A stretch of DNA of 64,000 bases from DATKAB01 sp964542745 (GCA_964542745.1 CAZIVR010000004.1:17902-81901), one strand, 5' to 3'. Shown: positions 7,466 to 15,814, counted from the stretch's first letter. Numbers and translations are program-made. The notes: generated by a model not told the origin, from the sequence alone.

Positions 7466-9964
7466 ATGGCCCGCTCACGCCCGTTCGCGGCTCCCGCCGC
7501 CCTCACGCTCGCCTGCGCGCTCGGCCTGTTCGCGCCGCCCGCGCCGCCGGCGCACGCGCAGGACACCCCGTACCGCACGCCTCCCCCGCCCGTCGGGGAC
7601 ATCCTCAACGCGCCGCGGCTTCCGCGCGGGACGCCCGAGATCTCGCGCGACGGCGCACGCATGATCGTTCCCGAGCTGCCCTCCCTCATCCCGATCGCCT
7701 CGCTGGCGGAGCCGGTCGAGAAACTGGCCGGGCTCGAGATCCTCCCGACCCTGCGGGCCAACCGGCAGCTCATCAAGTTCGCGGCGAACGGGTTCTCGAT
7801 CGCGCCGCTGGGCGGGGGCGCGAAGGTGAAGGCGCAGCTTCCCGCCGACGCCCGCGTGGTCTCGGCGAAGTGGTCGAACGACGGCAAGCGCGTCGCGTGC
7901 GCCGTGCTGGCCCGGGGCGGCGCCGACCTGTGGATCGTGGAGGCCGCGACCGGGGCCGCCCGCAAGATCCCCCGGATCAAGCTCAACGCCGTGCTGTTCG
8001 CCCAGATCGAGTGGAGCAACGACGACTCGGAGATCTACTGCGCCGCGCTGCCGTCGCCGCAGCTCGGGCTCGCCGATCCCAACCCCGTTCCGAGCGGCCC
8101 GCAGGTGCGGGTCGGCACCGGCCGCGCGGCCGCCCAGCGGACCTCGCGCGACGTGCTCAAGTCGGCGAGCGACCAGGACCGCTTCGCGTACTACCTGAGC
8201 ACGCAGCTGGTGCGCGTGCCCGCCGACGGGGTGGCCAGCCCGCGCACGCTGGGCGCGGCCGCGATGATCCGCGGCTGGACGCTGTCTCCCGACGAGCGGC
8301 ACATCCTGGTCGAGCGCATCGCGGGCATGCCGCTCGGGTTCCCCTTCTACCTCTTCCCCACCAGCGTCGAGGTCTGGAAGGCCGACGGCTCGCTCGCGGC
8401 CCGCGTCGGCGAGTCGCCGCTCAACGACCGGAGCGCGATCTCGAGCGTCGCCCCCCTCGGCCCGCGCGACGCGGAGTGGTCGCCCGACGGCCGGGCGCTC
8501 TACTTCTTCTCCTGGCAGGACACGCCCGGCGCCGAACCCATGAAGGCCGTGAAGGACACGACCCTGGCCCAGCCCGGGATCGACCGCCTCATGCGCCTCG
8601 CCGAGCCGTTCACCGGCGAGGCGCAGGTCGTCACCACGTCACCCGACATGCAGTTCTCGCAGATGGCGTGGATCGGCGAGACCGGCCGGCTCGCCCTGCG
8701 CGCCTCCTACGACCCGCGCCGCGTCGAGCGCCGCCTGTGGCTCGACGTCAACGCTCCCGCCGTCACGAACGTGATGACGCTGCGCTCGACCGAGGGCGTG
8801 TACGACAACCCCGGCAACCCGCTCACGCGCCGCGTGCGCCACCAGGACGTGCTGTGGACCGACCGGAAGGGCGAGGCGATCTATCTGGCGGGCCCCGGCT
8901 TCCGCAAGGAGGGCCAGCGGCCGTTCCTCGACCGCGTCCATCTCGCCACGCTCAAGGCCGCTCGCCTCTACGAGAGCGAGGCGACGCACCTCGAGCCGGT
9001 GGTGGTGCTGCTCGACGAAGAAGCGAAGCGCTTCGTCACCTCGCGCGAGTCGAACCGCGAACCGCGCAACTACTGGCTGCGGCAGGCGGGAAAGAAGTCC
9101 GGCGCCCGCATCACCGACTACGCGGACCCGGCGCCGGCGCTCACCGCCGCGCGGCGCGTGCAGTTCCAGTTCGCGCGGCCCGACGGCGTGAGCCTCAACG
9201 CGGAAGCGGTGCTGCCTCCCGACTGGACCGAGGGCAAGCCGCTCCCCACCGTGTTCTGGATCTATCCCAACGACTACCGTTCGGCCGCGGCCGCCTCGCA
9301 GAACCGCCGCTCGCCGAACCGGTTCCCGTCCCAGAGCCCGCTCAACCCCGAGGTGCTGGTGACGCAGGGCTACTGCGTCGTGTACCCGGACATCGCGGTG
9401 GTGGGCACGAACGACCAGTACGTCGAGCAGATCCGGATGAGCGCGCAGGCCGCCGTGGACGAGTGCGTGAAGCGCGGCTTCACCGACCGCGGCCGGATCG
9501 GCGTCGGCGGGCACAGCTACGGGGCGTTCTCGACCGCCAACATGCTCGCCCACACCGACCTCTTCCGGGCCGGCGTGGCGAGCGACGGCGCCTACAACCG
9601 CACGCTCACCCCGTTCACCTTCCAGGCCGAGGAGCGCACGCTCTGGCAGGCCCGCGAGACCTACCTCCAGATGTCGCCGTTCATGTACGCCGACCAGATC
9701 AACGAGCCGCTGCTGCTGATGCACAACCTCGACGACACCAACGTGGGCACCCATCCCATGCAGAGCGACCGCATGTACGAGGCGCTGAACGGCATGGGGA
9801 AGACCGTCACGCTGGTGCAGTACCCGTTCGAGGACCACGGGCCGGCGTCGAAGGAGACGGTGCTCGACTACTGGGCGCGGGCCATCGAGTGGTTCGACCG
9901 GTACGTGAAGAACGCGGGACCGGGCTCGGGCCCGTCGTCCGCGAGCGGGAACGCGGTGCCCTAG
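7466..9964 (+). CDS. secreted prolyl oligopeptidase family (S9) serine peptidase
   Basis: An 832-residue exported peptidase. A signal peptide ends near residue 31 (AHA-QD), then comes a beta-propeller region (about 60-560) and a C-terminal alpha/beta-hydrolase domain. The catalytic triad can be placed: Ser684 in GGHSYGAF, Asp756 or Asp757 in HNLDDTNVGTH and His791 in FEDHG. The hydrolase part (SDGAYNRTLTPF, MQSDRMYEAL) resembles the glutamyl-endopeptidase branch S9D. A GGAGG lies 5 nt before the ATG. It probably degrades peptides in the periplasm or outside the cell and is convergent with the next gene. Confidence 0.92.
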   Translation: MARSRPFAAPAALTLACALGLFAPPAPPAHAQDTPYRTPPPPVGDILNAPRLPRGTPEISRDGARMIVPELPSLIPIASLAEPVEKLAGLEILPTLRANRQLIKFAANGFSIAPLGGGAKVKAQLPADARVVSAKWSNDGKRVACAVLARGGADLWIVEAATGAARKIPRIKLNAVLFAQIEWSNDDSEIYCAALPSPQLGLADPNPVPSGPQVRVGTGRAAAQRTSRDVLKSASDQDRFAYYLSTQLVRVPADGVASPRTLGAAAMIRGWTLSPDERHILVERIAGMPLGFPFYLFPTSVEVWKADGSLAARVGESPLNDRSAISSVAPLGPRDAEWSPDGRALYFFSWQDTPGAEPMKAVKDTTLAQPGIDRLMRLAEPFTGEAQVVTTSPDMQFSQMAWIGETGRLALRASYDPRRVERRLWLDVNAPAVTNVMTLRSTEGVYDNPGNPLTRRVRHQDVLWTDRKGEAIYLAGPGFRKEGQRPFLDRVHLATLKAARLYESEATHLEPVVVLLDEEAKRFVTSRESNREPRNYWLRQAGKKSGARITDYADPAPALTAARRVQFQFARPDGVSLNAEAVLPPDWTEGKPLPTVFWIYPNDYRSAAAASQNRRSPNRFPSQSPLNPEVLVTQGYCVVYPDIAVVGTNDQYVEQIRMSAQAAVDECVKRGFTDRGRIGVGGHSYGAFSTANMLAHTDLFRAGVASDGAYNRTLTPFTFQAEERTLWQARETYLQMSPFMYADQINEPLLLMHNLDDTNVGTHPMQSDRMYEALNGMGKTVTLVQYPFEDHGPASKETVLDYWARAIEWFDRYVKNAGPGSGPSSASGNAVP

Positions 9965-10023
9965 AGGAGGCGCGCGGCGGCGAGCAGGCTCCACGCGTGC
10001 GGGCCCCGCGGCGGCAACGGCGA

Positions 10024-10054
10024 ACGGCGGGCGCGATCACCTCGCGCCCGCCGT
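10024..10054. terminator. hairpin between convergent genes
   Basis: A perfect 13-bp stem (ACGGCGGGCGCGA and its complement) with a 5-nt loop lies between the S9 peptidase stop and the end of the minus-strand membrane protein gene. A second small hairpin follows at about 10060-10085. There is no U-run, so it would be a weak intrinsic or bidirectional stop, as is usual in very GC-rich genomes. Confidence 0.55.
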
Positions 10055-10087
10055 CGCACCATCCGGCGGCTTCGCCGAAGCCGGGCG

Positions 10088-10549
10088 CTAGAAGAGGTGC
10101 GCGAGGATTCCCGACCCGACGAGGATCAGCGACACCGCGAACCCCGTGAGCACCATCGTCCAGCTGCCCTTGGCGGTGACCGGGTCGCACCAGCGCGCAC
10201 GGCCGCGGGGCGTGGTTCCCATGATCATCAGGAACCACGGCAGCATCCACGCCGTCATCTGAACCCGCTTGCCCGCGCCCGAGGGGGCGACGAGCGTGCC
10301 GGTGAGCAGCACCGCCGACATCACGCCCGCCGTGGCCCACCACGCCCAGCGCCGCTCGCCCGCATGGCGTGACACCAGCCACGCCATCGCGAACGTGCCG
10401 GCCGAACTGACCAGGGCCGACATCAAGGCGGCCTCATGCGAGGCGGGCCGCCCCACCCAGACCGACGCCGCCACCACGACGAGCAGAACGCCGCAGAGCA
10501 GCCAGACGTTCGGCCTGGAGTTTCCGATCGTATCGTTCGTCGAATTCAT
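10088..10549 (-). CDS. five-helix membrane protein of unknown function
   Basis: A 153-residue protein with about five hydrophobic segments (near 15-33, 40-58, 68-86, 97-110 and 130-152) and no soluble domain. A strong GGGGAGGGG ribosome-binding site precedes the ATG at 10549. It has its own promoter overlapped by two operators (10614-10656), so expression is tightly controlled by an unseen repressor or activator. I do not recognise a family. Confidence 0.8.
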   Translation of the reverse strand: MNSTNDTIGNSRPNVWLLCGVLLVVVAASVWVGRPASHEAALMSALVSSAGTFAMAWLVSRHAGERRWAWWATAGVMSAVLLTGTLVAPSGAGKRVQMTAWMLPWFLMIMGTTPRGRARWCDPVTAKGSWTMVLTGFAVSLILVGSGILAHLF

Positions 10550-10613
10550 GAGCCCCTCCCCGAGGTTCGAGCCGCGGCCGCGGCGCCGTGCGAAAGAACC
10601 CGCGACGGGGATC

Positions 10614-10642
10614 ACTGTAAAGGTTGCTTTACAGGCTGTCAA
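10614..10642 (-). promoter_or_regulatory. sigma-70-type promoter TTGACA-N17-TACAGT
   Basis: On the minus strand, TTGACA at 10642-10637 is separated by 17 nt from TACAGT at 10619-10614. This predicts a transcript start near 10607 and a leader of about 58 nt for the membrane protein starting at 10549. It is the clearest -35/-10 pair in the window. Confidence 0.7.
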
Positions 10643-10656
10643 GCGTGCTTTACAGC
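10615..10656. promoter_or_regulatory. tandem operators overlapping the promoter
   Basis: Two 20-bp inverted repeats stand 21 bp apart. The first, CTGTAAAGGTTGCTTTACAG (10615-10634), has perfect 8-bp arms. The second (core 10636-10655) has the same layout with one mismatch in the arms (CTGTCAAG against CTTTACAG). They cover the -35, spacer and -10 of the promoter, and the 21-bp period puts both on one DNA face. The cognate regulator is not adjacent and is unknown. Confidence 0.75.
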
Positions 10657-10704
10657 CTCGCGAGGCCGAATTCGCCTTGGATGGAGTCGGGAGATGGAGT
10701 CGCG

Positions 10705-13233
10705 CTAGCGCAGGCCGAAGCGCTTGAGCTTCATCACCAGCGTGGTCCGCGGGATGCCGAGGGCGCGGGCCGCGAGCGTCGGGGAGTTCTTGTTCTCGCG
10801 CATGGCGCGCGCGAGCTTGGTTCGCTCGGTGGCGGCCAGTTCCTCGGTGAGCGTCACGGCGACCTCGCTCGCCGGCGAAAGGTCCAGGTGCTCGGGCTCG
10901 ATGCGGCTCTCGGCGAGCGCCACCGCGCGCCGCATCACGCCGATCAGCTCGCGGATGTTGCCGGGCCACGAGTAGTCCGTGAGCTGCGCCAGCGCCGCCT
11001 CGCCGATCGCGAGCTTCGGCTTGCCCATCTTGGAGGCTTCCATGCGGAGGAAATGCTCGAGCAGGAGCGGGATGTCGCCCTTCCGGTGCCGGAGCGCGGG
11101 CACGTCGAGGAAGCTCTGCCCCAGCCTCCAGTAGAGGTCGCCGCGGAAGCTCTCCCCCTTCGAGAGCTGGTCGCGCGAGACGTTCGTCGCCGCGATCAGC
11201 CGGGTCTTCACGTGGCGGTTAACGCTCTCGCCCACGCGGCGGTACTCCCCGCTCTCGAGAAAGCGCAGCATCTTGGCCTGCATCGCCTCGGACATCTCGC
11301 CCACCTCGTCGAGGAAGAGCGTGCCCCGGGCCGCGGCCTCGACCAGCCCCGCGCGCTCCGCGACCGCGCCCGAGAAGGCGCCGCGCACGTGGCCGAACAA
11401 CTCGCTCTCGATCATTTCCTTGGGCACCGCCGCGCAGTTGATCGGCACGTAGCCGCCGGAAAGGCCCGAGAACCGGTGCATGCCGGCGGCGATCAACTCC
11501 TTCCCCGTCCCCGTCTCGCCGGTGATCAGGATCGAGACCTCGGACTTCGCGAGCTTCGCCGCGCGATCCAGGAGGTCGAGGAAGGGCTCGCAGCGCGTCA
11601 CGAGGTACCAGTCGCGCCATGCCGCCTCGGATCGCTCGTCCAGCGCGCTTTTCCCGACGGGACGGCGAGGCGCGCGGCGAATGATCGAGACCGGCCCCTG
11701 CGCGAAACCGGCGGCCGGATTCGCAGACTCCCCGTGCTCCGCGGCGATCGTGGCCGACTCGCGGGCACCCGATGCCGGCTCCGTCATCCGAGCGAGTCGC
11801 GCCTCGGCCACGGCGAGCTTGGCGCGCGCTCCCATGCCCGCGAAATGGTCCCGGGCGGCGAGGTAGGCCTCGCGCGCGCCCGCGCGATCCGCGAAGTGCC
11901 CCGCGTGAGGCCCGCCGAGCCAGTCGCCGTAGGCCATCCAGAGCTTGCCCCATTCGTAGGGCGTCTCGATGTCCTCGTAGTAGGCGAAGCCCTGGGTGAA
12001 GTGCTGCCGCGCTTCCGCGGCCTTCCCCACCGCCGCGGCGCTGAGCGCCATCACGCGGTACGTCGCGGCTTCCTCGTAGCGGTCGCCGAGTTCGCGGCAG
12101 TGGGCCAGCCCCTCGGCCGCCGCGGCGTAGGCCTCGTCGTTGCGACCGAGCAGCAAGTAGCACTCCGCGCGGCGCCGCCGCAGCTCCGCCACGATGTCGC
12201 CCTTCGGCACCAGCGCCATCGCCTTCGGCCACACTTCGTCGTAATGCCGCAGCGCCTCGGCCGCCTCGCCCTGCTCGAGATGGATGTCGCCGAGGAATTC
12301 GGCAGCGAGGAGGGCGGGGCGTGTCGTCGTCGACACGCGACTGGCTTTGGACACACTCTCAAAATCCGCATTGGCAGCGGATATGTCGCCCCCGTGAAGC
12401 GCGGCAAGACCTCGAGTCAAGATCCACAAGCTCTCGAAGTGGGCAGGCTCATCCGGATTCACTCGTTTGAGGGCTTCGCGGCTCAACTCATGTACCGCTT
12501 CGAGTCTGCCCATCTTCAGGCTAACCAACGAAAGCGCTCGATCAAGGTGTCCGGATTCAGTTGGATTCTCGATCCCTTGCCACGCTTCTCTTGAATCAGC
12601 GAGGCACTCAATCGCTAGTCGCCAACGACATTGCTGGCGCTGAATGATTCCCTGATTCTTCAGAGCAGTAGCAGCAAGCTCCCTGTCACCAGAGCGTCGG
12701 GCAGACACCAGCGCCTCGGAGTAGCGTGCCATCGCAGATTTTAGTTGCCCTCTTGCCCAGTCCAGGTTTCCGAGGTTGCAGGCACACCATCCCAGTGTTG
12801 CACTGTCGGGGCGCTCGAGTAGCGCTGCGTATGCGCGCAACAGGCGTTCGCACGCGGACTCGAATTGACCCAACTGGAACTCGGCGTCTCCCAGTAGCAC
12901 GTGAGCCCGAAGAATGAGATCAGCCTGCTTGGGAGAGTCGTGTGTTCTCAGCAACTCGAGGGCAGTCTCGATATCCCCAATTGCCTCGGTTGGTCGCCCT
13001 AGCTTCCCTTTGCATGCAGCTCCCAGCAAGAGGGCTCGAATCTTGGCAAGTGGCGTTAGAGCACGCTTCGAGACTTCAGCAGAAATCTCGAGGGCACGCT
13101 CAAATTCACCTGACTCCCTTAGCGTGCGACAAACCTCAAGGGCAGAAGTCAGACGCTCGTCATCGTCCGCAAGCTTGGGGTCCGCCCTCAGCAGAGCTAG
13201 CAGGCTCGATGCCCGACCGAGAATTTCGCTCAT
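10705..13233 (-). CDS. TPR-AAA+ sigma-54-dependent type transcriptional activator
   Basis: An 842-residue regulator. Residues 1 to about 480 are TPR-like helical repeats. The AAA+ domain has Walker A GETGTGKE near 572, the loop GAFSGA at 618-623 and GTLFLDEVGEM near 640. A Fis-type helix-turn-helix closes the protein (TLAARALGIPRTTLVMKL). The canonical sigma-54 contact loop is GAFTGA, so here Thr is replaced by Ser. There is no receiver domain. The ATG overlaps the stop of the secreted-peptide gene upstream (ATGA). Bases encoding residues 1 to about 305 are clearly less GC-rich than the rest, suggesting an exchanged sensor module. Its target genes are unknown. Confidence 0.9.
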   Translation of the reverse strand: MSEILGRASSLLALLRADPKLADDDERLTSALEVCRTLRESGEFERALEISAEVSKRALTPLAKIRALLLGAACKGKLGRPTEAIGDIETALELLRTHDSPKQADLILRAHVLLGDAEFQLGQFESACERLLRAYAALLERPDSATLGWCACNLGNLDWARGQLKSAMARYSEALVSARRSGDRELAATALKNQGIIQRQQCRWRLAIECLADSREAWQGIENPTESGHLDRALSLVSLKMGRLEAVHELSREALKRVNPDEPAHFESLWILTRGLAALHGGDISAANADFESVSKASRVSTTTRPALLAAEFLGDIHLEQGEAAEALRHYDEVWPKAMALVPKGDIVAELRRRRAECYLLLGRNDEAYAAAAEGLAHCRELGDRYEEAATYRVMALSAAAVGKAAEARQHFTQGFAYYEDIETPYEWGKLWMAYGDWLGGPHAGHFADRAGAREAYLAARDHFAGMGARAKLAVAEARLARMTEPASGARESATIAAEHGESANPAAGFAQGPVSIIRRAPRRPVGKSALDERSEAAWRDWYLVTRCEPFLDLLDRAAKLAKSEVSILITGETGTGKELIAAGMHRFSGLSGGYVPINCAAVPKEMIESELFGHVRGAFSGAVAERAGLVEAAARGTLFLDEVGEMSEAMQAKMLRFLESGEYRRVGESVNRHVKTRLIAATNVSRDQLSKGESFRGDLYWRLGQSFLDVPALRHRKGDIPLLLEHFLRMEASKMGKPKLAIGEAALAQLTDYSWPGNIRELIGVMRRAVALAESRIEPEHLDLSPASEVAVTLTEELAATERTKLARAMRENKNSPTLAARALGIPRTTLVMKLKRFGLR

Positions 13234-13514
13234 CGCAGTGTTCTAGCCCTTTGGGATGAGCCGGTTGAAGAAGTAGCCAAGATGAAGACCGAACCCAGGA
13301 GACCGGTCGGACTGCAATAGATCAGGATTGAATAGGAACCAACACGCGTCTTGAGCATTCGACCGCCACCAGTCGGAAGATCCGGATCCCCCAGCTGCGG
13401 GTTGATCCACCACTTGATCGGAAACGCGGCGCTCGTGCTTGGCATTGCCAGGGTGCACGCCATGAGCAGCAGCGCAGTCCATGCCACGGCTCGTGTACGG
13501 CGCTTCCAGCTCAT
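13230..13514 (-). CDS. short secreted peptide precursor, coupled to the TPR activator
   Basis: A 94-residue ORF with a clear Sec signal peptide (basic start, hydrophobic core, likely cleavage after TSA near residue 29), leaving about 65 residues beginning AFPIKWWINPQ. An AGGAG lies 6 nt before the ATG. The stop overlaps the start of the TPR activator. Another frame (stop at 13243, 9 nt before the activator) also reads plausibly at its 3' end, so a frameshift in or near the last third is possible. No family recognised. The position suggests a signal or stress peptide linked to the regulator (inference). Confidence 0.6.
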   Translation of the reverse strand: MSWKRRTRAVAWTALLLMACTLAMPSTSAAFPIKWWINPQLGDPDLPTGGGRMLKTRVGSYSILIYCSPTGLLGSVFILATSSTGSSQRARTLR

Positions 13515-13568
13515 CTCGACTCCTTCATGGCGCTCCGTTCGCGCATTCCGTGACCCGCGTGGTCACCG

Positions 13569-13618
13569 AAAACAAAAACGACCCGGTCCCCGTGCGGTCG
13601 ACGCACAGGAACAGGGTC
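13569..13618 (-). terminator. terminator-like hairpin in the leader of the peptide gene
   Basis: On the minus strand a 17-bp stem (13602-13618 with 13580-13596, one mismatch, two G-U pairs) and a 5-nt loop is followed by GTTTTTGTTTT. This is the only textbook intrinsic terminator in the window. No minus-strand gene ends here; the next minus-strand start is 13514, so it is either an attenuator in that gene's leader or the end of a small RNA. Confidence 0.65.
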
Positions 13619-13849
13619 CTCCCTTACCGCAGGTCCGATGAGGGGGAATGCGCACGGGGGCGTTCTCCGGAACCAGGGTCGGCCAACTTCTACGGCAACG
13701 AGGCTAGACAGGGGAACGACCGGATTCAACGGTTTTCTTCATCGCCATCCGCGCGGCCGGAAACGCCTGGCGGTCGCCCCGGTCGTACGGGGCGACGGCC
13801 GACGGATCCGAAGCAAGCCCCGAGCGTTGCCCGCGGATCGGGCATCCCC

Positions 13850-13855
13850 TAGGGT
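13850..13855 (+). promoter_or_regulatory. -10-like TAGGGT, putative leaderless promoter
   Basis: TAGGGT ends 10 nt before the ATG at 13866 and no ribosome-binding site is visible. It fits the TANNNT pattern seen before six other genes here. Confidence 0.5.
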
Positions 13856-13865
13856 CGCTGTTTCC

Positions 13866-14948
13866 ATGACCACCTCCCCGGCGACCCCCGATCCGCGCCT
13901 CGCGCGCTCCCACTCCATCGTCCGTGCCCTGCGCAAGTTCCGCGCGCGGCTCGCCCGCAAGGTCGAGGCGATTCGTGGCGACCTGGCCGAGGCGGAGCGG
14001 GCTCCCGAGTACCGGCGCCAGGCCGAGGCGTTGCTCGCGTACCTGCATGAAGTGCCGAAGCGCGCGGGCCGCGTGAACCTCGCGGATCCGCACGATCCGT
14101 CCCGCACGCTCGACATCGCGCTCGACCCGGCGCTCACGCCGCAGGCCAACGCCGCGCGTCTCTTCAAGCGGGCGGCCAAGGGCGAGCGGGGCGGGCCCGA
14201 GATCCGGGCGCGGCTCGAGGCCGCGGAATCGGAAATGGCGGGGATCGCCGAGCTGGTCGAGCGCTCGCGCCTCCTCGAGGACCCGCACGCGGATCCCGCC
14301 GAGCGGGCCGGCGTCGAGCGCGATCTCGAACTCACGGCCAAGCGGCTGCCGCCGGCGCTGCGCGCGGACCTCCTGCCCGCGGTCAGCCCCGCGGCCACGA
14401 GCCGGCACGGAGGCTCGGGAGCGCGCCGGCCGGGACAGGACACGGCCCGCCTCGAGATCTCCGGTTCCTCCCCCGATGCCGCGGCCCCGATCCATCGGCC
14501 GAACCCGCCGAAGCCGAAGCGTCCCGAACTCCCCGCCCGCCTCCAGCCGCGCCGGCTGCGCACCACCGAGGACGACTGGCCCGTGCTCATCGGCCGCACC
14601 AACGAGGGCAACGACCACCTGACGCTCCACATCGCCCGGCCCGAGGACTACTGGTTCCACGTCCACGGGGCGCCGGGGTCGCACGTGGTGCTGCGACGCG
14701 GCAAGGGCAAGAACGAGCCGAGCAAGCGCACGCTCGAGGAAGTGGCGTCGTGGGCCGCCTTCTACTCGCAGGCGCGCACCGCCGGCAAGGTGCCGGTGAT
14801 CTGGACGCTCAAGAAGTACGTGCGCAAGCCGCGCGGGGCGAAACCCGGCACCGTGATGTGCGAGCGGGAAAAGTCCATCATGGCCAGGCCCAAGGAACCT
14901 TCGAAATCGAACCTGGCCGACGAGGCCGAACGGGAGAGCGAATCATGA
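13866..14948 (+). CDS. NFACT-R (DUF814) domain protein lacking NFACT-N
   Basis: A 360-residue protein whose C-terminal third (about 240-345) is an NFACT-R domain: VLIGRTNEGNDHLT, DYWFHVHGAPGSHVVLR and KYVRKPRGAKPGTV are the conserved blocks. Full RqcH/Rqc2 proteins, which add C-terminal tails on stalled ribosomes, have about 550 or more residues and an NFACT-N domain first. Here the N-terminal part is a shorter helical region with only the coiled-coil-like segment. It may be a trimmed RqcH relative with an RNA or ribosome role. Its stop overlaps the next start (ATGA). Confidence 0.82.
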   Translation: MTTSPATPDPRLARSHSIVRALRKFRARLARKVEAIRGDLAEAERAPEYRRQAEALLAYLHEVPKRAGRVNLADPHDPSRTLDIALDPALTPQANAARLFKRAAKGERGGPEIRARLEAAESEMAGIAELVERSRLLEDPHADPAERAGVERDLELTAKRLPPALRADLLPAVSPAATSRHGGSGARRPGQDTARLEISGSSPDAAAPIHRPNPPKPKRPELPARLQPRRLRTTEDDWPVLIGRTNEGNDHLTLHIARPEDYWFHVHGAPGSHVVLRRGKGKNEPSKRTLEEVASWAAFYSQARTAGKVPVIWTLKKYVRKPRGAKPGTVMCEREKSIMARPKEPSKSNLADEAERESES

Positions 14949-15814
14949 ATCGCTGGCTGACGGCTGTGGCGCTGGCGGCGACCGTCGCCACGGCGACGGG
15001 TTGCCTCGGAACTTCGCGCGCGCTCGCGCAGGGTGGCGCGGCTCCGCCCGCGGCGCCCGCCACCTCCGCCGCGCGCGACACCACGCTCACCGGATGGCGC
15101 TACCTCTATATGGTGCGCCACGGCTGGTACGACTTCGGCGACCCGCGCGACGAACGACTGGGCAAGGGGCTCGATTCGCTGGGCCGCGTCCAGGCGAGGC
15201 TCACGGGCGAGCGCCTCGCGTCTCTGCCCGTGCGCATGCACTCGCTCGTGAGCAGCACGCTCACCCGAGCGGCCGAGACGGCGGACGACATCGGTGTGCT
15301 GCTCCGCATGCAGCCCGAGCGCGACTCGCTGATCAGCGAATGCACGGCCCCCTCGCTGCGCGCCGACCTCAACGCCCGCGAGCCGCAGGCCGACCAGGAC
15401 ACCTGCCAGGCGCGCCTCGAGCGGGCGTACGCCCGCTACGTGCGCCCGGCGGGCTCGCGCGAGGATCGGCGCGACGTGCTGGTCGCCCACGGGAACGTGA
15501 TCCGCTGGTTCGTGGCGCGCACCGTGGGGCTCGACACGCGCGCGTGGACCAACTTCGATCTCGGCAACGGCTCGATCACGGTGATCGCCGTGCGCCCCGA
15601 CGGTAGCGCGCGGCTCGTGGCGTTCAGCGACACTGGTCACCTTCCGCCCGCCGCCCAGACGTGGACCGGGCGCGGCGCCGGATGGTCCCCGCCGGCTCCT
15701 CGCACCTCGCGGCCCGCGGTCCCGGGACTCCGTCCCGGTCCGGGAGGAGTCGTCGCTCCCGCGCCCGAGGCCGCCTACGACACGCTGAGACACGTTCGGC
15801 CGGGGAATCGCTGA
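14945..15814 (+). CDS. exported histidine phosphatase superfamily protein (PGAM5-like)
   Basis: A 289-residue protein of the phosphoglycerate-mutase fold. The phosphohistidine motif is VRHGWYDF (about 57-64), the second histidine is in LVAHGNVIRWF, and SLVSSTLTRAAETA is the substrate-side arginine segment. The N-terminus is a signal peptide; Cys20 in TATGCLG could be a lipobox cysteine, so it may be a lipoprotein. The C-terminal 60 residues are Pro/Arg-rich and not conserved. The layout resembles PGAM5-type serine/threonine phosphatases. It is coupled to the NFACT-R gene by ATGA, but a functional link is not obvious. Confidence 0.85.
   Translation: MNRWLTAVALAATVATATGCLGTSRALAQGGAAPPAAPATSAARDTTLTGWRYLYMVRHGWYDFGDPRDERLGKGLDSLGRVQARLTGERLASLPVRMHSLVSSTLTRAAETADDIGVLLRMQPERDSLISECTAPSLRADLNAREPQADQDTCQARLERAYARYVRPAGSREDRRDVLVAHGNVIRWFVARTVGLDTRAWTNFDLGNGSITVIAVRPDGSARLVAFSDTGHLPPAAQTWTGRGAGWSPPAPRTSRPAVPGLRPGPGGVVAPAPEAAYDTLRHVRPGNR

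Larger units (their letters stand above)
13515..13865. other. divergent intergenic region with leader elements
   Basis: This 351-nt gap separates the minus-strand peptide/TPR activator operon from the plus-strand NFACT-R gene. It holds the terminator-like hairpin described separately, a second small hairpin just after it on the minus strand (GTGACC/GGTCAC, about 13548-13564) and a -10-like hexamer for the plus-strand gene. Composition is below that of the flanks up to about 13740. ORFs in it look like chance frames. Confidence 0.6.

Noticed and set aside
13243..13482. Alternative minus-strand frame (79 codons) over the secreted peptide gene
   Set aside because: It starts inside the signal-peptide region, lacks its own ribosome-binding site and has no export signal; kept only as a hint that the 3' end of the peptide gene might contain a frameshift.
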